NCBI RefSeq assembly: GCF_051400755.1
Contig: NZ_JBLFFL010000003.1
Coordinates: 1-64,000, forward strand
Source of the DNA: Parapedobacter sp051400755
GTDB lineage: Bacteria > Bacteroidota > Bacteroidia > Sphingobacteriales > Sphingobacteriaceae
Direction of reading: 5' to 3'
Length of the DNA stretch: 64,000 bases
The notes below the pieces were generated by a model that did no database searches, had not been told where the DNA came from, and worked only from the letters and a program-made list of their open reading frames with translations. The first letter of the stretch is position 1. Every line of letters begins with the position of its first letter. Position numbers and translations under genes: made by a program. Positions 17,110 through 26,339 of this stretch are shown in pieces.

Positions 17110-17853
17110 TCACAGCCTAATCGTCAATCCATCATGGGCACAGGGGTGGCTCTGGCTCACCTGATCGAGGTGTTGCAGCATCTCGGTGCCAAAGTGCGTC
17201 AGCAGCAACTGCTTATAGGCAAGTTGATCGTTATATGCTTGCAGGGTCTTATAGTTCAAATGACCATCTACCTCCGAATCAAAAAAATTGCACTCGCAGA
17301 TAAACAGATCGGCATTCCTGGCCAACTCAATCAGTATGGGTGTCCAGGCCGTATCACCCGAATACGCGATAACCTTTCCCCCAATTGCTATTTGCAGTCC
17401 GTGCGGCAAGCTATCTACGGCATGCAGCACCGGGTATGCGGTGATCTCTAAATGATCTGCTTGCACGATGCCGTCCGGCATATAGGTCTTGAACATCAGG
17501 TTGAGCTTATCCAATACGCTGCTGCCCGGATACAGTTGGTCCAGAAGCCGTTCGATTCGATCCTTTCCCGTAGGTGGACTAATAATGGTGAGTGGTTCTT
17601 GCCGGTGCTGGATGGCTTCTTCCATCAGCAAAAAGGGTACGCCTCCGTAATGGTCGCCATGGAAATGGGTGATGACGATGGTATCGATATCCCGGATGGC
17701 CAGGCCTTGTTTCTTGATTCCATAGTACGCCGTCGCACCGCAGTCGAGCAGCAGGCTGGAATGGGGTGTCTGTATGTGAAAACACGTATGCAACCGTCCC
17801 CCGCTCGCAAAGGCGTCGCCGCAGCCGATAATGTTTATGGTGATGTTTTCCAT
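17110..17853 (-). CDS. MBL-fold metallo-hydrolase (RNase Z-like)
   Basis: A 247-residue metallo-beta-lactamase-fold hydrolase. The signature HFHGDH is at 63-68 (His63, His65, Asp67, His68). The later metal ligands are His in PVLHAVDSL, Asp in AYSGDTAWT and His in LLLTHFG. The order and the short length resemble RNase Z-like or ribonuclease-related phosphodiesterases rather than beta-lactamases. The substrate cannot be read from the sequence. The ATG at 17853 is preferred over one nine bases upstream. The gene stands alone and is divergent from the YihY gene. Confidence 0.87.
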   Translation of the reverse strand: MENITINIIGCGDAFASGGRLHTCFHIQTPHSSLLLDCGATAYYGIKKQGLAIRDIDTIVITHFHGDHYGGVPFLLMEEAIQHRQEPLTIISPPTGKDRIERLLDQLYPGSSVLDKLNLMFKTYMPDGIVQADHLEITAYPVLHAVDSLPHGLQIAIGGKVIAYSGDTAWTPILIELARNADLFICECNFFDSEVDGHLNYKTLQAYNDQLAYKQLLLTHFGTEMLQHLDQVSQSHPCAHDGLTIRL

Positions 17854-17945
17854 CGGATTCACGTATTACGCACTTGATTGCCCTGCCGCTTTTTGCCAGC
17901 AATGCCAAAGATTATCCAAAAAGTATCAACAAACCGAGGTGCTAA

Positions 17946-18944
17946 GTGTTGGTACGAATAGTGAAAAATTGGAAAAACTTCATCAAGCGCTGGTTTACCA
18001 TCCTGAAAAATACGTTTATCATATTCATGGATGTCAAGGGGCTCAAATTCAGCGCCTCTCTGGCATACTACACCGTGTTTTCGTTGGCTCCATTACTGGT
18101 GTTGACGATTTCACTGGCTGCCCTGGTTTTTGATCAAGAGGTCGCCGAAGGCAAGGTGTTTGATGAAATCAATGGATTGGTGGGCAATAACGTAGCCGCT
18201 CAGATACAGCAAATGCTCAGAAACGTACAGCTCAAAGAAGACAGCGCATTTGCCCTCATCGTCGGTATCGGCACGCTGCTCTTAGGCGCCACCACGGTAT
18301 TCGGCGACATGCAACATTCCATTAACAAAATCTGGGCGATCAAACCGAAGCCCCGGCGGGGATGGGTCAAACTGATCATGGATCGGCTGCTTTCGTCGTC
18401 GCTGGTTCTCTCGTTGGGCTTTCTGCTGATTGTCTCCTTGATCATCAATGGTCTGTTGATGGTCTTCATGGACTATTTCAAACGGGTGTTTTCTGACGTT
18501 GCCGTCTACCTATCCGCCGCGCTGGATCTCGTGATCAGTTTTGCTGTCATCAGCACCCTGTTTGGTGTAATTTTCAAATTTTTGCCCGATGTGCACATCC
18601 GATGGAGGAATGTGCGTGCAGGTGCTTTTTTCACGGCCATATTGTTCATGATTGGTCGCTTTCTGATCGGCTTTTATATCCAGACGACGGGACAGGAATC
18701 GACGTATGGTGCTGCTGGTGCGATCATTGTATTGCTGCTTTGGGTGTATTATACGGCAGCCATTCTCTATATCGGCGCTTCGTTTACCCGAGCCTATGCG
18801 GAGTACCACGGTGCACACATTGTGCCGGCTGAATTTGCGGTACACGTAGAGGAGCGGGAAACGGAAATAGAAGTGAATGAACTACCTCCTGCAAAGGGCA
18901 CTGAACAGCCGACGGACCAAGACAAATTAGAATCGGCCGATTAG
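17946..18944 (+). CDS. YihY/virulence factor BrkB family membrane protein
   Basis: A 332-residue inner-membrane protein of the YihY/BrkB family with about six membrane segments. The family start is LKFSASLAYYTVFSLAPLLVLTISL. Other conserved parts are STYGAAGAIIVLLLWVYYTAAILYIGASFTRAYAE in the last two helices and the mid-protein LPDVHIRWRNVRAGAFFTA. The tail of about 45 residues is acidic and cytoplasmic. Translation seems to start at GTG (17946). Once thought to be RNase BN, the family's role is still unclear; it is often seen with envelope and stress genes. Confidence 0.9.
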   Translation: MLVRIVKNWKNFIKRWFTILKNTFIIFMDVKGLKFSASLAYYTVFSLAPLLVLTISLAALVFDQEVAEGKVFDEINGLVGNNVAAQIQQMLRNVQLKEDSAFALIVGIGTLLLGATTVFGDMQHSINKIWAIKPKPRRGWVKLIMDRLLSSSLVLSLGFLLIVSLIINGLLMVFMDYFKRVFSDVAVYLSAALDLVISFAVISTLFGVIFKFLPDVHIRWRNVRAGAFFTAILFMIGRFLIGFYIQTTGQESTYGAAGAIIVLLLWVYYTAAILYIGASFTRAYAEYHGAHIVPAEFAVHVEERETEIEVNELPPAKGTEQPTDQDKLESAD

Positions 18945-19063
18945 ACGCTATTTTTTTTCAAAAAAAGCAAACAAATTTCGGCCTGTGTTGTTCCTATTCT
19001 ACAAGCGAACGCGGAAACAAACCAAACGGTTCATAACACGTTTTACGATAAACGCAATAAATT

Positions 19064-19576
19064 ATGAATAAGATTGAGTTTAACACCAAAGTTGTACAGG
19101 AAGTCAACACGTTAAGCAATCACGCTTATTATTTCACACGTGATGAGGAAAATGCCAATGACTTGGTACAAGATACGATGTTAAAGGCGTTTTCTTATTA
19201 TACCAAGTTTAGAGAAGGCACCAACCTGCGCGCATGGCTTTATACGATATTAAAAAACACCTTCATCAATTACTACAGGCGGAAAGTCCGCACCAACGCT
19301 GTCATCCTCAAATCGGATACCATTTCATCGTCAGACCTATTCAAAAGTGCCGAGCGTAATGGTGCCGAGGGAAAGTTCGTAATGGAAGATATCGAGCGTG
19401 CCTTGTCCAAGCTTTCCGGAGACTACTACCATCCATTCTCTATGTACTACGAAGGCTATAAGTACCATGAAATTGCCGATCATTTCCAAATCCCGATCGG
19501 CACGGTAAAGACCCGAATTCACGTAGCCCGGCAGCAGCTAAAGAAAAAGCTCAAGCCATATGCCAAAGGGAACTGA
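19064..19576 (+). CDS. ECF-type RNA polymerase sigma factor
   Basis: A 170-residue ECF sigma factor. Region 2 is clear (ANDLVQDTMLKAFSYYTKFREGTNLRAWLYTILKNTFINYYRR). Region 4 follows (FSMYYEGYKYHEIADHFQIPIGTVKTRIHVARQQL). The linker between is short. No anti-sigma gene is next to it. The next gene, an AI-2E-type permease, starts 17 nt before this gene ends. This style of sigma factor with YEGYKYHEIAD is common in Bacteroidota and often lacks a partner anti-sigma factor, so control may be at transcription. Confidence 0.93.
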   Translation: MNKIEFNTKVVQEVNTLSNHAYYFTRDEENANDLVQDTMLKAFSYYTKFREGTNLRAWLYTILKNTFINYYRRKVRTNAVILKSDTISSSDLFKSAERNGAEGKFVMEDIERALSKLSGDYYHPFSMYYEGYKYHEIADHFQIPIGTVKTRIHVARQQLKKKLKPYAKGN

Positions 19577-20639
19577 ACGGATTCTACTGATCTTCGTATT
19601 ATCGGTTGCCGGCTTGTACTTCGCCGCGCCCTTTCTCATCCCCATTGTCCTTGCGGCGTTACTCGCCATGTTGCTAAACGAGGGTAGCGAACGATTGGAA
19701 ACCGTTGGGATCAACCGCGCGTTATCATCGCTCATTCCCGTATTATTATTTGTCGGCGTGCTCGTGCTCATGGGCGTTATTCTTTCTTGGCAACTCAATC
19801 GGCTGGCGGCGGATTTTGATCAAATGGAACGCGAGGTGAGCGCTAAAGTGGGGGTCCTTCGTGAATGGGTAAGCGACACGTTTGGCATTGCCGTCGACGA
19901 GCAGGAGAAAATGCTGAAAGCAGGAGAAGCTTCCGGCCAAGCAGGCAGTATGCTTTTCACCTTGGTCAATACCCTGGCCGGGGTGGGCATCAATACCATC
20001 CTGATCATCGTATATACCTACCTGCTGATCTATTATCGCTCCCATCTGAAAAAATTCATCCTCCACGTGGTACCCGAAAATAGGCGACAGCAAACCAACC
20101 GGATCATCCTCAAATCGGTCGCTGTTTCCGGCCGCTACCTGATCGGTCTATTCAACATGATCGGCATCCTGTGGATCATGTACAGCATTGGGTTCAGCAT
20201 CGTCGGATTAAAGGGCGCGGTATTATTTGCCATTATCTGCGGGTTATTGGAGATCGTGCCTTTTTTTGGAAATTTCGTAGGCAACTTAATCGCCATTTTG
20301 GCGGTGCTTGCCCAAGGGGGTAGCTTACGCATGGTCATCGGTATCGTTGCCGTATACCTCACCATCCAGTTTCTGCAAACCTACGTATTGGAACCGCTCA
20401 TCGTGGGGCAACGGGTAAACATCAATCCCCTGTTTACCATTATGGGATTGGTTGCCGGTGAGCTGCTCTGGGGGATTGCAGGCATGGCGCTGGCAATACC
20501 GCTGATCGGCATTATGAAGATTATCTGCGACAATGTACCCGCACTTCAAGCATATGGCGCGCTCTTCGGTCCCGCTGATCACCAAAAAGACCGGTCCACG
20601 GTGCTGCGATCGCTCAAAAAACGCCTTCAACGAAAATAA
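19560..20639 (+). CDS. AI-2E family transporter (PerM-like permease)
   Basis: A 359-residue polytopic membrane protein. Hydrophobic segments occur at about 8-40 (a double segment), 57-78, 135-160, 200-225, 228-260 and 295-330. The family signature GLLEIVPFFGNFVGNLIAILAVL and the C-terminal VLEPLIVGQRVNINPLFTIMGLVAGELLWGIAGMALAIPL are intact. Proteins of this family export small molecules, and some are sodium-proton antiporters. A role in autoinducer export cannot be assumed. The ATG at 19560 overlaps the upstream sigma factor gene by 17 nt, so expression is coupled. Confidence 0.9.
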   Translation: MPKGTERILLIFVLSVAGLYFAAPFLIPIVLAALLAMLLNEGSERLETVGINRALSSLIPVLLFVGVLVLMGVILSWQLNRLAADFDQMEREVSAKVGVLREWVSDTFGIAVDEQEKMLKAGEASGQAGSMLFTLVNTLAGVGINTILIIVYTYLLIYYRSHLKKFILHVVPENRRQQTNRIILKSVAVSGRYLIGLFNMIGILWIMYSIGFSIVGLKGAVLFAIICGLLEIVPFFGNFVGNLIAILAVLAQGGSLRMVIGIVAVYLTIQFLQTYVLEPLIVGQRVNINPLFTIMGLVAGELLWGIAGMALAIPLIGIMKIICDNVPALQAYGALFGPADHQKDRSTVLRSLKKRLQRK

Positions 20640-20642
20640 GCA

Positions 20643-21674
20643 TTACACGGGGTGTGCGATGGCGCGCCGGAAGAACGCCAGCAGTTGGGTTTCGGCTTTT
20701 TTAGTAGCCGGTATCCCGCTACTGCTAAGGCTTTTACCCAGATAGGGCAGCAGCGCGCCACTCCTGTATGCGCAGATTAAACTGTCGGGCACATAATATT
20801 GTTTGCAGACCGCCCGTGTATTGCCCAAGCGCTGGGATACAGCATCCAATACCGATACGATGTTGGTTTGACACTCCTGCTCATTTTCGTAAACGGCCTG
20901 CTTCGCAAACAGGCGGAACGCCCACAGTCCGGCATACCACGTACGGAAGTCTTTCGACGAAAAGTTGGCCTGCGTGTACTGTTGGATGTAGGCATTGATG
21001 TCGGCGGCGTAAAGCCGGGAGCGTCCCCCTTCCCCGTTGCGGTATTGAAAAACATATGCCCCCGGCCATGCACACAGATCCGCCAACGTTGCCGCCAACT
21101 TCGCATCACGTACAGCGATTTCCTGCCACACCCCTTTTTTCCCACGGAAACGGAAGACCATCGTGCCTGCGGAGATGGTTACATGCTTTTTCTTTAACGT
21201 GGTTAAACCGTGACTGCCATACCGGCGAAGGTATTGCTCATTCCCGATCCGTATCAAGGTCTCCTCTGTTACCCTAAGGGCTACTGCTATCGCCTTTTCT
21301 TTTGTGAATGTCTCGCGGCGTAGGTCTTTGGCCACCTGCCGCCGGATCAGTGGCAAGGCCTGTCCAAAGGCAACCATCCGTTTCAGCTTCTCGTCCTGCC
21401 GTTCTTTCGTCCATTCCGGATGATAACGATATTGCTTCCGGCCGTCTTCATCGATGCCCGTGGCCTGGAGGTGACCTTTCTTGCTCGGACTTATCCAGAC
21501 CTCCTTCCAAGCCGGTGGGATCACCAGTGCACGAAAGCGTTCCAACTGATCATGGTCGGTAACGCGGTTACCCTCGCTGTCTACGTAGCAATACCCCCTG
21601 CCGCGCCGTACACGCCGATAGCCCGGCACGACATCGGGCAAATAACGAAGCGTTGAGGTCTTCGCCTTCGTCAT
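20643..21674 (-). CDS. DNA topoisomerase IB (bacterial, poxvirus-like)
   Basis: About 343 residues of the small type IB topoisomerase family, which relaxes supercoils of both signs through a 3'-phosphotyrosine bond. The N-terminal clamp has GRGYCYVDSEGNRV and FRALVIPPAWKEVWISP. The catalytic core has LRVTEETLIRIGNEQYLR, GLTTLKKKHV, SSKDFRTWYAG and, as the nucleophile, one of two adjacent tyrosines, Tyr293 or Tyr294 (VCKQYYVP). The ATG at 21674 starts MTKAKTSTLR; a longer frame to 21713 adds nothing recognisable. It is convergent with the permease gene with three bases between. Confidence 0.9.
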   Translation of the reverse strand: MTKAKTSTLRYLPDVVPGYRRVRRGRGYCYVDSEGNRVTDHDQLERFRALVIPPAWKEVWISPSKKGHLQATGIDEDGRKQYRYHPEWTKERQDEKLKRMVAFGQALPLIRRQVAKDLRRETFTKEKAIAVALRVTEETLIRIGNEQYLRRYGSHGLTTLKKKHVTISAGTMVFRFRGKKGVWQEIAVRDAKLAATLADLCAWPGAYVFQYRNGEGGRSRLYAADINAYIQQYTQANFSSKDFRTWYAGLWAFRLFAKQAVYENEQECQTNIVSVLDAVSQRLGNTRAVCKQYYVPDSLICAYRSGALLPYLGKSLSSSGIPATKKAETQLLAFFRRAIAHPV

Positions 21675-21945
21675 CCGTTTGGTTGATCGTTGTTCATTTG
21701 ACCTTGGAGCCAACTAAAAAACAATGCCATTCTAAGATTTTGCAGCGCCCTGAAACTCAATACCTCCTTGGAGTTTTCATCCCCTGCTTTCGCCTCTTTG
21801 TCAAGAAGGAATCCTTGGTAAGGGGTGGATGGGATCGCTGTTCCCCGTTTTACTTTACTCCTTTTCATTGTTCATTGGTAAAATGCGTTAAGGTCCCATA
21901 CCTGCCCGCCATAGGCGGGAACGTGTGTTTACTTGGTTAACATTA
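21675..21945. other. 271-nt gap with a small hairpin
   Basis: No supported gene. A perfect small hairpin CCCGCC-ATA-GGCGGG lies at 21905-21919, about 30 nt after the end of the 67-residue gene on the minus strand. It lacks a T-run, so it is a weak terminator at best. The topoisomerase promoter should lie at the left of this gap, but I see no TAnnTTTG match. Confidence 0.45.
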
Positions 21946-22149
21946 CTATCTGGAATCGCGCCGATGCTTTTCTGCTTCCTCGGGCACCGTGTGAAGTTGT
22001 TCGTCTTGGGGGTCTATGCCGGCTTCGTAATTCTTTTGCTGCTTTTTATCCTTTAAATCGTGCCGCACGCGAATGAGGTCTTCGGCCTTTTTATCACGCA
22101 GCTTATTACTATTGGCAGAAACCTGTGCACTTTCTTTTTTGATTGCCAT
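21946..22149 (-). CDS. Small highly charged protein, unknown
   Basis: A 67-residue protein dominated by K, D, E, R and Q (RDKKAEDLIRVRHDLKDKK, EEAEKHRRDSR). It has no hydrophobic core, signal peptide or cysteine. Translation would start at ATG (22149). It probably forms an isolated helix or is disordered. It lies alone between the topoisomerase and the Gfo/Idh gene on the same strand. The frame is short and compositionally biased, so it may not be a gene; the sensible start and stop and lack of a competing frame make it worth keeping. Confidence 0.45.
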   Translation of the reverse strand: MAIKKESAQVSANSNKLRDKKAEDLIRVRHDLKDKKQQKNYEAGIDPQDEQLHTVPEEAEKHRRDSR

Positions 22150-22212
22150 AACCGGGTTGAATTGTTCCTCGTCTTTATTACAATCGCCGCGCTGGAATGT
22201 TTAACAACCTGC

Positions 22213-23403
22213 CTATTTTTCTTTTTCCACGATTTGGCCGCTTTGTTTGTCCTTAAGAATGAGTTTCACGGCACCATAATGCGTTAACTCTTCTTTGATT
22301 AAGTAGTATTTTTCATCGTATTCCGTGAAAAGACTGTCTTTTCCAACGGCTGTTTGACCACGCCACTCCTCCAACACAACCGGTTCCCAACGCTTGGTGG
22401 TTGCCGACTCGTATGCGGCGTCCATCACGGCGTTGACGATGTAACCATCGTAGAACGTTTCTTCGGGTTTCGTGTGTTGTTCCATGGCGTCGAGCATATC
22501 GGTAAACATATGGCGGTAGCCCAATTCATGTACTTCGTCGCCAACGGGAAATAGCCATCCCTGATTGCTCTCCGCTTTCTCGGCCACGTATTGGCTGCCC
22601 TTGCCGGAACGATACATTTCAAAACCGGTGCGTAAAAAATTGTTGATCCAGATGGTTCCCTCTGATCCCATCACCTCGTCGCGCAGGTCGAGTCCGCCCC
22701 GAAAAGTCCAGCTGACCTCAAACTGGCTGATCGCCCCATTTTCATAGCGGATCAGCCCAATGGCATTATCCTCTGCTTCAATGGGTTTTACTAGCGTATC
22801 TGCCCAGCACATCACTTCCAGCGGGCGGATATCTTTACCAATATATCCCCGGCCTATTTCAATACAATGACAGGCCAGGTCAATGATGGCTCCACCCCCT
22901 GCGGTAGCCTTGTCCCAAAACCAGTCGCTATGTGGACCGGGATGTGCCTCGCGAGATCGGGTCCACAGCACCTTTCCGAGCGCTCCCTTTCTCACCTCGC
23001 TTATCGCTTTCAGGGTTTTGGGGGTGTAAAACAAGTCTTCCAGGTATCCGTGAAAAATACCGGCTTCTTCCACCGCACGGAGCATGCGCAACGCTTCTTG
23101 CGCGTTCCGGCCAAGCGGCTTGGTGCATAGCACGGGTTTCTTCGCCTGCACGCAGGCCATTACCGCCGCTTCATGCAGGTGGTTGGGCAGCGCAATAATG
23201 ACAACTTCGGCTTCCGGATCGTTGACTGAATCATCAAGGGATGTGGTCCAGCGGGGCAGTCCGTACTCCCCGGCGAGTGCTTTTGCACTTTCTTCTTTGC
23301 GCGCATAGACGGTGCATATCCGGTCCCTGCTTCTCAATGATCGGATAGCATCTGCATAAAACCGCGCAATAAACCCCCCTCCCAATAACGCTATTTGTGC
23401 CAT
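22213..23403 (-). CDS. Gfo/Idh/MocA family oxidoreductase
   Basis: A 396-residue NAD(P)-dependent sugar dehydrogenase-like protein. The N-terminal Rossmann fold starts MAQIALLGGGFIARFYADA, with LPNHLHEAAV and the catalytic CTKPLGRN motif (equivalent to EKP). The C-terminal fold has GGGAIIDLACHCIEIGRGYIG with the conserved D and H. Family members oxidise or epimerise sugars and derivatives such as inositols, 1,5-anhydro sugars and 3-keto sugars. It lies 12 nt after the haem lipoprotein gene as the last gene of an operon begun by the TIM-barrel protein. The exact substrate is unknown. Confidence 0.9.
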   Translation of the reverse strand: MAQIALLGGGFIARFYADAIRSLRSRDRICTVYARKEESAKALAGEYGLPRWTTSLDDSVNDPEAEVVIIALPNHLHEAAVMACVQAKKPVLCTKPLGRNAQEALRMLRAVEEAGIFHGYLEDLFYTPKTLKAISEVRKGALGKVLWTRSREAHPGPHSDWFWDKATAGGGAIIDLACHCIEIGRGYIGKDIRPLEVMCWADTLVKPIEAEDNAIGLIRYENGAISQFEVSWTFRGGLDLRDEVMGSEGTIWINNFLRTGFEMYRSGKGSQYVAEKAESNQGWLFPVGDEVHELGYRHMFTDMLDAMEQHTKPEETFYDGYIVNAVMDAAYESATTKRWEPVVLEEWRGQTAVGKDSLFTEYDEKYYLIKEELTHYGAVKLILKDKQSGQIVEKEK

Positions 23404-23415
23404 AAGTTATTGTTG

Positions 23416-26292
23416 TTAATTAGCTAACTCTTTGTCGTCTAGTGCAAGATAAGCACTTATATCGGCGACCTCCTGCTCCTTTAAGGGGAGGTGATGCGGA
23501 GGTGGCATAATACTGGTATTTAAGCGCCTTTTCGCGGCTACTGTAGCAGCATCCATGACATATTGTTTGCCGTAGGTGTCCATCACGGTGACAACCGGAC
23601 CATCTGACAGCAGTAAACCGTAAAGCGCCGCGCCGTTTTTTAGGAGAATTAAATACGGTTCAGAACCGAATGCAACCGCCGCCGCCGGATGGATAATTCC
23701 GTCAAGTATCGCATTCCGGTCAAACCGGGTGTGGATGTTGGTCAGGTCGGGACCGATTTCCTGGCCCACGGCACCTATTTTATGGCATACTATGCAGTTT
23801 GCAATGAATAGGCTTTTTCCCCTATTGGGATCCGCGGGCAACTTTGCTACCTCATCCACACGGAAGGAAACGGTGTCAGCTGTATCAAAATAATGTGCCG
23901 CCAACGCCCTGAAATTCCGGTCATCGTCGGTCAGCATCCGTTCCTTTAGCGCTTTTTTCAAGGGTTCTTCTAACAGTCCGCTGGCAGCAAGCTCGATCAG
24001 GTATAGCCTTCCCGTTTTGCTTTCCGCTAGCCCTAATGCCGCAGTCCTTTTGGTATTTGCATTCGCGGTGCTGTCTTTGAATTGACCATAATACTTCAAT
24101 GCTTCGGGCTGCCCTGCCAATGTCTTGTCGGCGGGCGATTGCCAGCCGCCGAGGTACGGTCCCCAATCATTTGTTTTTCGGAACTGTAGCCACCACTGCG
24201 CCGACCCCGCTATTTCTTGGTTGTCCGTGTTGAGCAAATCCAACATGGATACCGCTGCCTCCCTGGTGGGGATAAAGCCTAAGGCCACTAATGCCTTTTT
24301 GCGGTCATCCATATTCAGTTGTTCGTCCGTCACCCGTTTTTTCAGCGCCGTGGCGGCTTGGTGAGGATGCAATTCCCACATGATTCCAGCAAAAGCGTTG
24401 GACCATTTTTCCGGTGCTGGATTTCCGGCTTGACGGATCAACGCCGGATACGCTTCCTGCTCTTTACCTTCCAGGGCGATACCCAGTGCATTCAAATACG
24501 TGGGGTCCGTTCCGTTAAATCCTGCAGTCAGTTTCAGGATAACCGCCTTGCTTTGATCAAATGGTACATCCCGCAAGGCGATGGCCACTTCTCTTCTCAC
24601 CGCGGGCGATTGATCGTCTGCTAGGTTGCTGGCATAGTCCATCAGGTGATACGGATCGGCTTGCCGCAATGCCCGGAAGGCCGTCAGTCTGATCTGTGGG
24701 TCCTCGTCATGCAGCAGTTCAGCCGTTTCGATGACTCCTTCCTGACCCAGTTGAGCCATCAGCCAAACGGTGCGGGCGCGGTGATAGGGATTTTCTGACG
24801 ATAACAGCTTCGTCAATTCTGGCAGGATCTTCGGCCCCTGCGCCTTTAATCGCTCCATGCCCTGGTTCCTGATATGAATGGCTGGATTCAAAAACGCCTC
24901 AAGCTGACCTTCCGTCTGATCCAGGTCGATTTTCGGTACAGCAAGTTTCTTGTTTTTCGGTGCTATCCGATAGATGCGGCCATAACCGGTGGAGTCCATC
25001 ATCTGGTGCCCGCCTACGATGGGATCATACCAATCTGCCACATAGATGGCCCCGTCCGTCCCGATAACGACGTCACTCGGCCGAAACCATTTTTCGGTAT
25101 TTTCATCGACGTCGTTCCAACGGTAAGCTGCGTTGTCCGTGCGGGTTGAGGAAATGAACGGACTGCCGTCCGACAGGTCATACCCCGCTCCGTCCGGCTT
25201 TGGGCGATAGCCAAAAATCGTATTTCTCCCCGCGTCGGCGCTTAGCAGCATTCCCCGGTAGGCCTCTCCGAGTGCATCGCTCTCGTTCACTACAATTCCC
25301 GTGGGTGCCCCTGCCCCATAAATTTTGCTGACCGGCATGACCCCGGGGTCTTCCTGGTGCCAATGCGCGGTTTGAATAGGTTGGCCTGGCCTCCGCTCCG
25401 CACGCCAGGTGCGTATTCCTGTGCGGCTGAAAAACCCGGCGTTTCCGCCTTCCATGACCCAGCTGGTGCGGCAGGCATCCACCTCATCATCGTTATCGCT
25501 CTGCCACATATTCCCGTAAGAATCGACTGCTACCTCATACGAGTTTCGGAAATTATGCGCCAGCACTTCCATTCCCGTGCCGTCCGGATTGATCCGGAAT
25601 ACCAGTCCCCCTGTCCATACCTTCCCATCATCACTTTGTTGGGCAGGCGTATTGGTGTTGTTATGCGGCGACCCTCCGGTATATACGCTTCCCGCTCGGA
25701 GGGTCCATCCGCTTTTGTCTGTAACGATATGTGGACCCGCATTGCCGACGATAAAATACCACTTGCCATCCGGACCGGCTATTCCGGTATGCAAGCCGTG
25801 ATCATGGTCCAATCCGCCGAATCCGGTAAGAAACAGTTCCTTGCTGTCGGGCTTATCATCTCCGTTATCATCTGTATAGATGATCACAGCAGGAGAACAG
25901 GACACGATGATTTTATTGCCGATCACCGAAATGCCCAGCGGGGATACGATGTCCTGATCCTGAACAAACACCTTGGAACTATCGGCAGCGCCATCGCCAT
26001 CGGTGTCTTCCAGAATGATGATGCGGTCCCCGGCGGGATGCGAAAGATGTTTCGTCGAATCGTTGTTGAAGTTCCGGTAATTCACCGCTTCCGTCACCCA
26101 GATGCGCCCCCGGATGTCCACATCCATATTTGTCGGGTTGTAAAATTGGGGGGATTCGGCCCAAACCGTTGTTTCCAGATCATCCGGAACGAATAAGCGG
26201 GACTCCGTTTGTGGTTCCCGGCCCGAACGGCAGGAAGCCAACGCCCATGTCAACAGGAACAACTGGAGTCCAAAAAAACTTCTGTTTATCAT
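23416..26292 (-). CDS. Large lipoprotein: PVC-type propeller, HEAT repeats and cytochrome c domain
   Basis: A 958-residue exported lipoprotein (lipobox-like LASC near residue 21). Residues about 35-440 form a beta-propeller of the membrane-bound dehydrogenase PVC type (FYNPTNMDVDIRGRIWVTEAVNYR, GPDGKWYFIVGNAGPH). About 455-780 is helical with HEAT-like repeats. The C-terminal domain has a c-type haem site CIVCH (Cys833, Cys836, His837) and a likely axial Met929 (SIMPPPHH). Such proteins are periplasmic and pass electrons from a sugar or similar donor. It follows the TIM-barrel gene by 47 nt and precedes the Gfo/Idh gene by 12 nt, so it may be the electron sink of the pathway. Confidence 0.87.
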   Translation of the reverse strand: MINRSFFGLQLFLLTWALASCRSGREPQTESRLFVPDDLETTVWAESPQFYNPTNMDVDIRGRIWVTEAVNYRNFNNDSTKHLSHPAGDRIIILEDTDGDGAADSSKVFVQDQDIVSPLGISVIGNKIIVSCSPAVIIYTDDNGDDKPDSKELFLTGFGGLDHDHGLHTGIAGPDGKWYFIVGNAGPHIVTDKSGWTLRAGSVYTGGSPHNNTNTPAQQSDDGKVWTGGLVFRINPDGTGMEVLAHNFRNSYEVAVDSYGNMWQSDNDDEVDACRTSWVMEGGNAGFFSRTGIRTWRAERRPGQPIQTAHWHQEDPGVMPVSKIYGAGAPTGIVVNESDALGEAYRGMLLSADAGRNTIFGYRPKPDGAGYDLSDGSPFISSTRTDNAAYRWNDVDENTEKWFRPSDVVIGTDGAIYVADWYDPIVGGHQMMDSTGYGRIYRIAPKNKKLAVPKIDLDQTEGQLEAFLNPAIHIRNQGMERLKAQGPKILPELTKLLSSENPYHRARTVWLMAQLGQEGVIETAELLHDEDPQIRLTAFRALRQADPYHLMDYASNLADDQSPAVRREVAIALRDVPFDQSKAVILKLTAGFNGTDPTYLNALGIALEGKEQEAYPALIRQAGNPAPEKWSNAFAGIMWELHPHQAATALKKRVTDEQLNMDDRKKALVALGFIPTREAAVSMLDLLNTDNQEIAGSAQWWLQFRKTNDWGPYLGGWQSPADKTLAGQPEALKYYGQFKDSTANANTKRTAALGLAESKTGRLYLIELAASGLLEEPLKKALKERMLTDDDRNFRALAAHYFDTADTVSFRVDEVAKLPADPNRGKSLFIANCIVCHKIGAVGQEIGPDLTNIHTRFDRNAILDGIIHPAAAVAFGSEPYLILLKNGAALYGLLLSDGPVVTVMDTYGKQYVMDAATVAAKRRLNTSIMPPPHHLPLKEQEVADISAYLALDDKELAN

Positions 26293-26339
26293 CGTGAACT
26301 ATTTTTCTTCATTTTGAAGCGATTGCACATACCCTCGCC

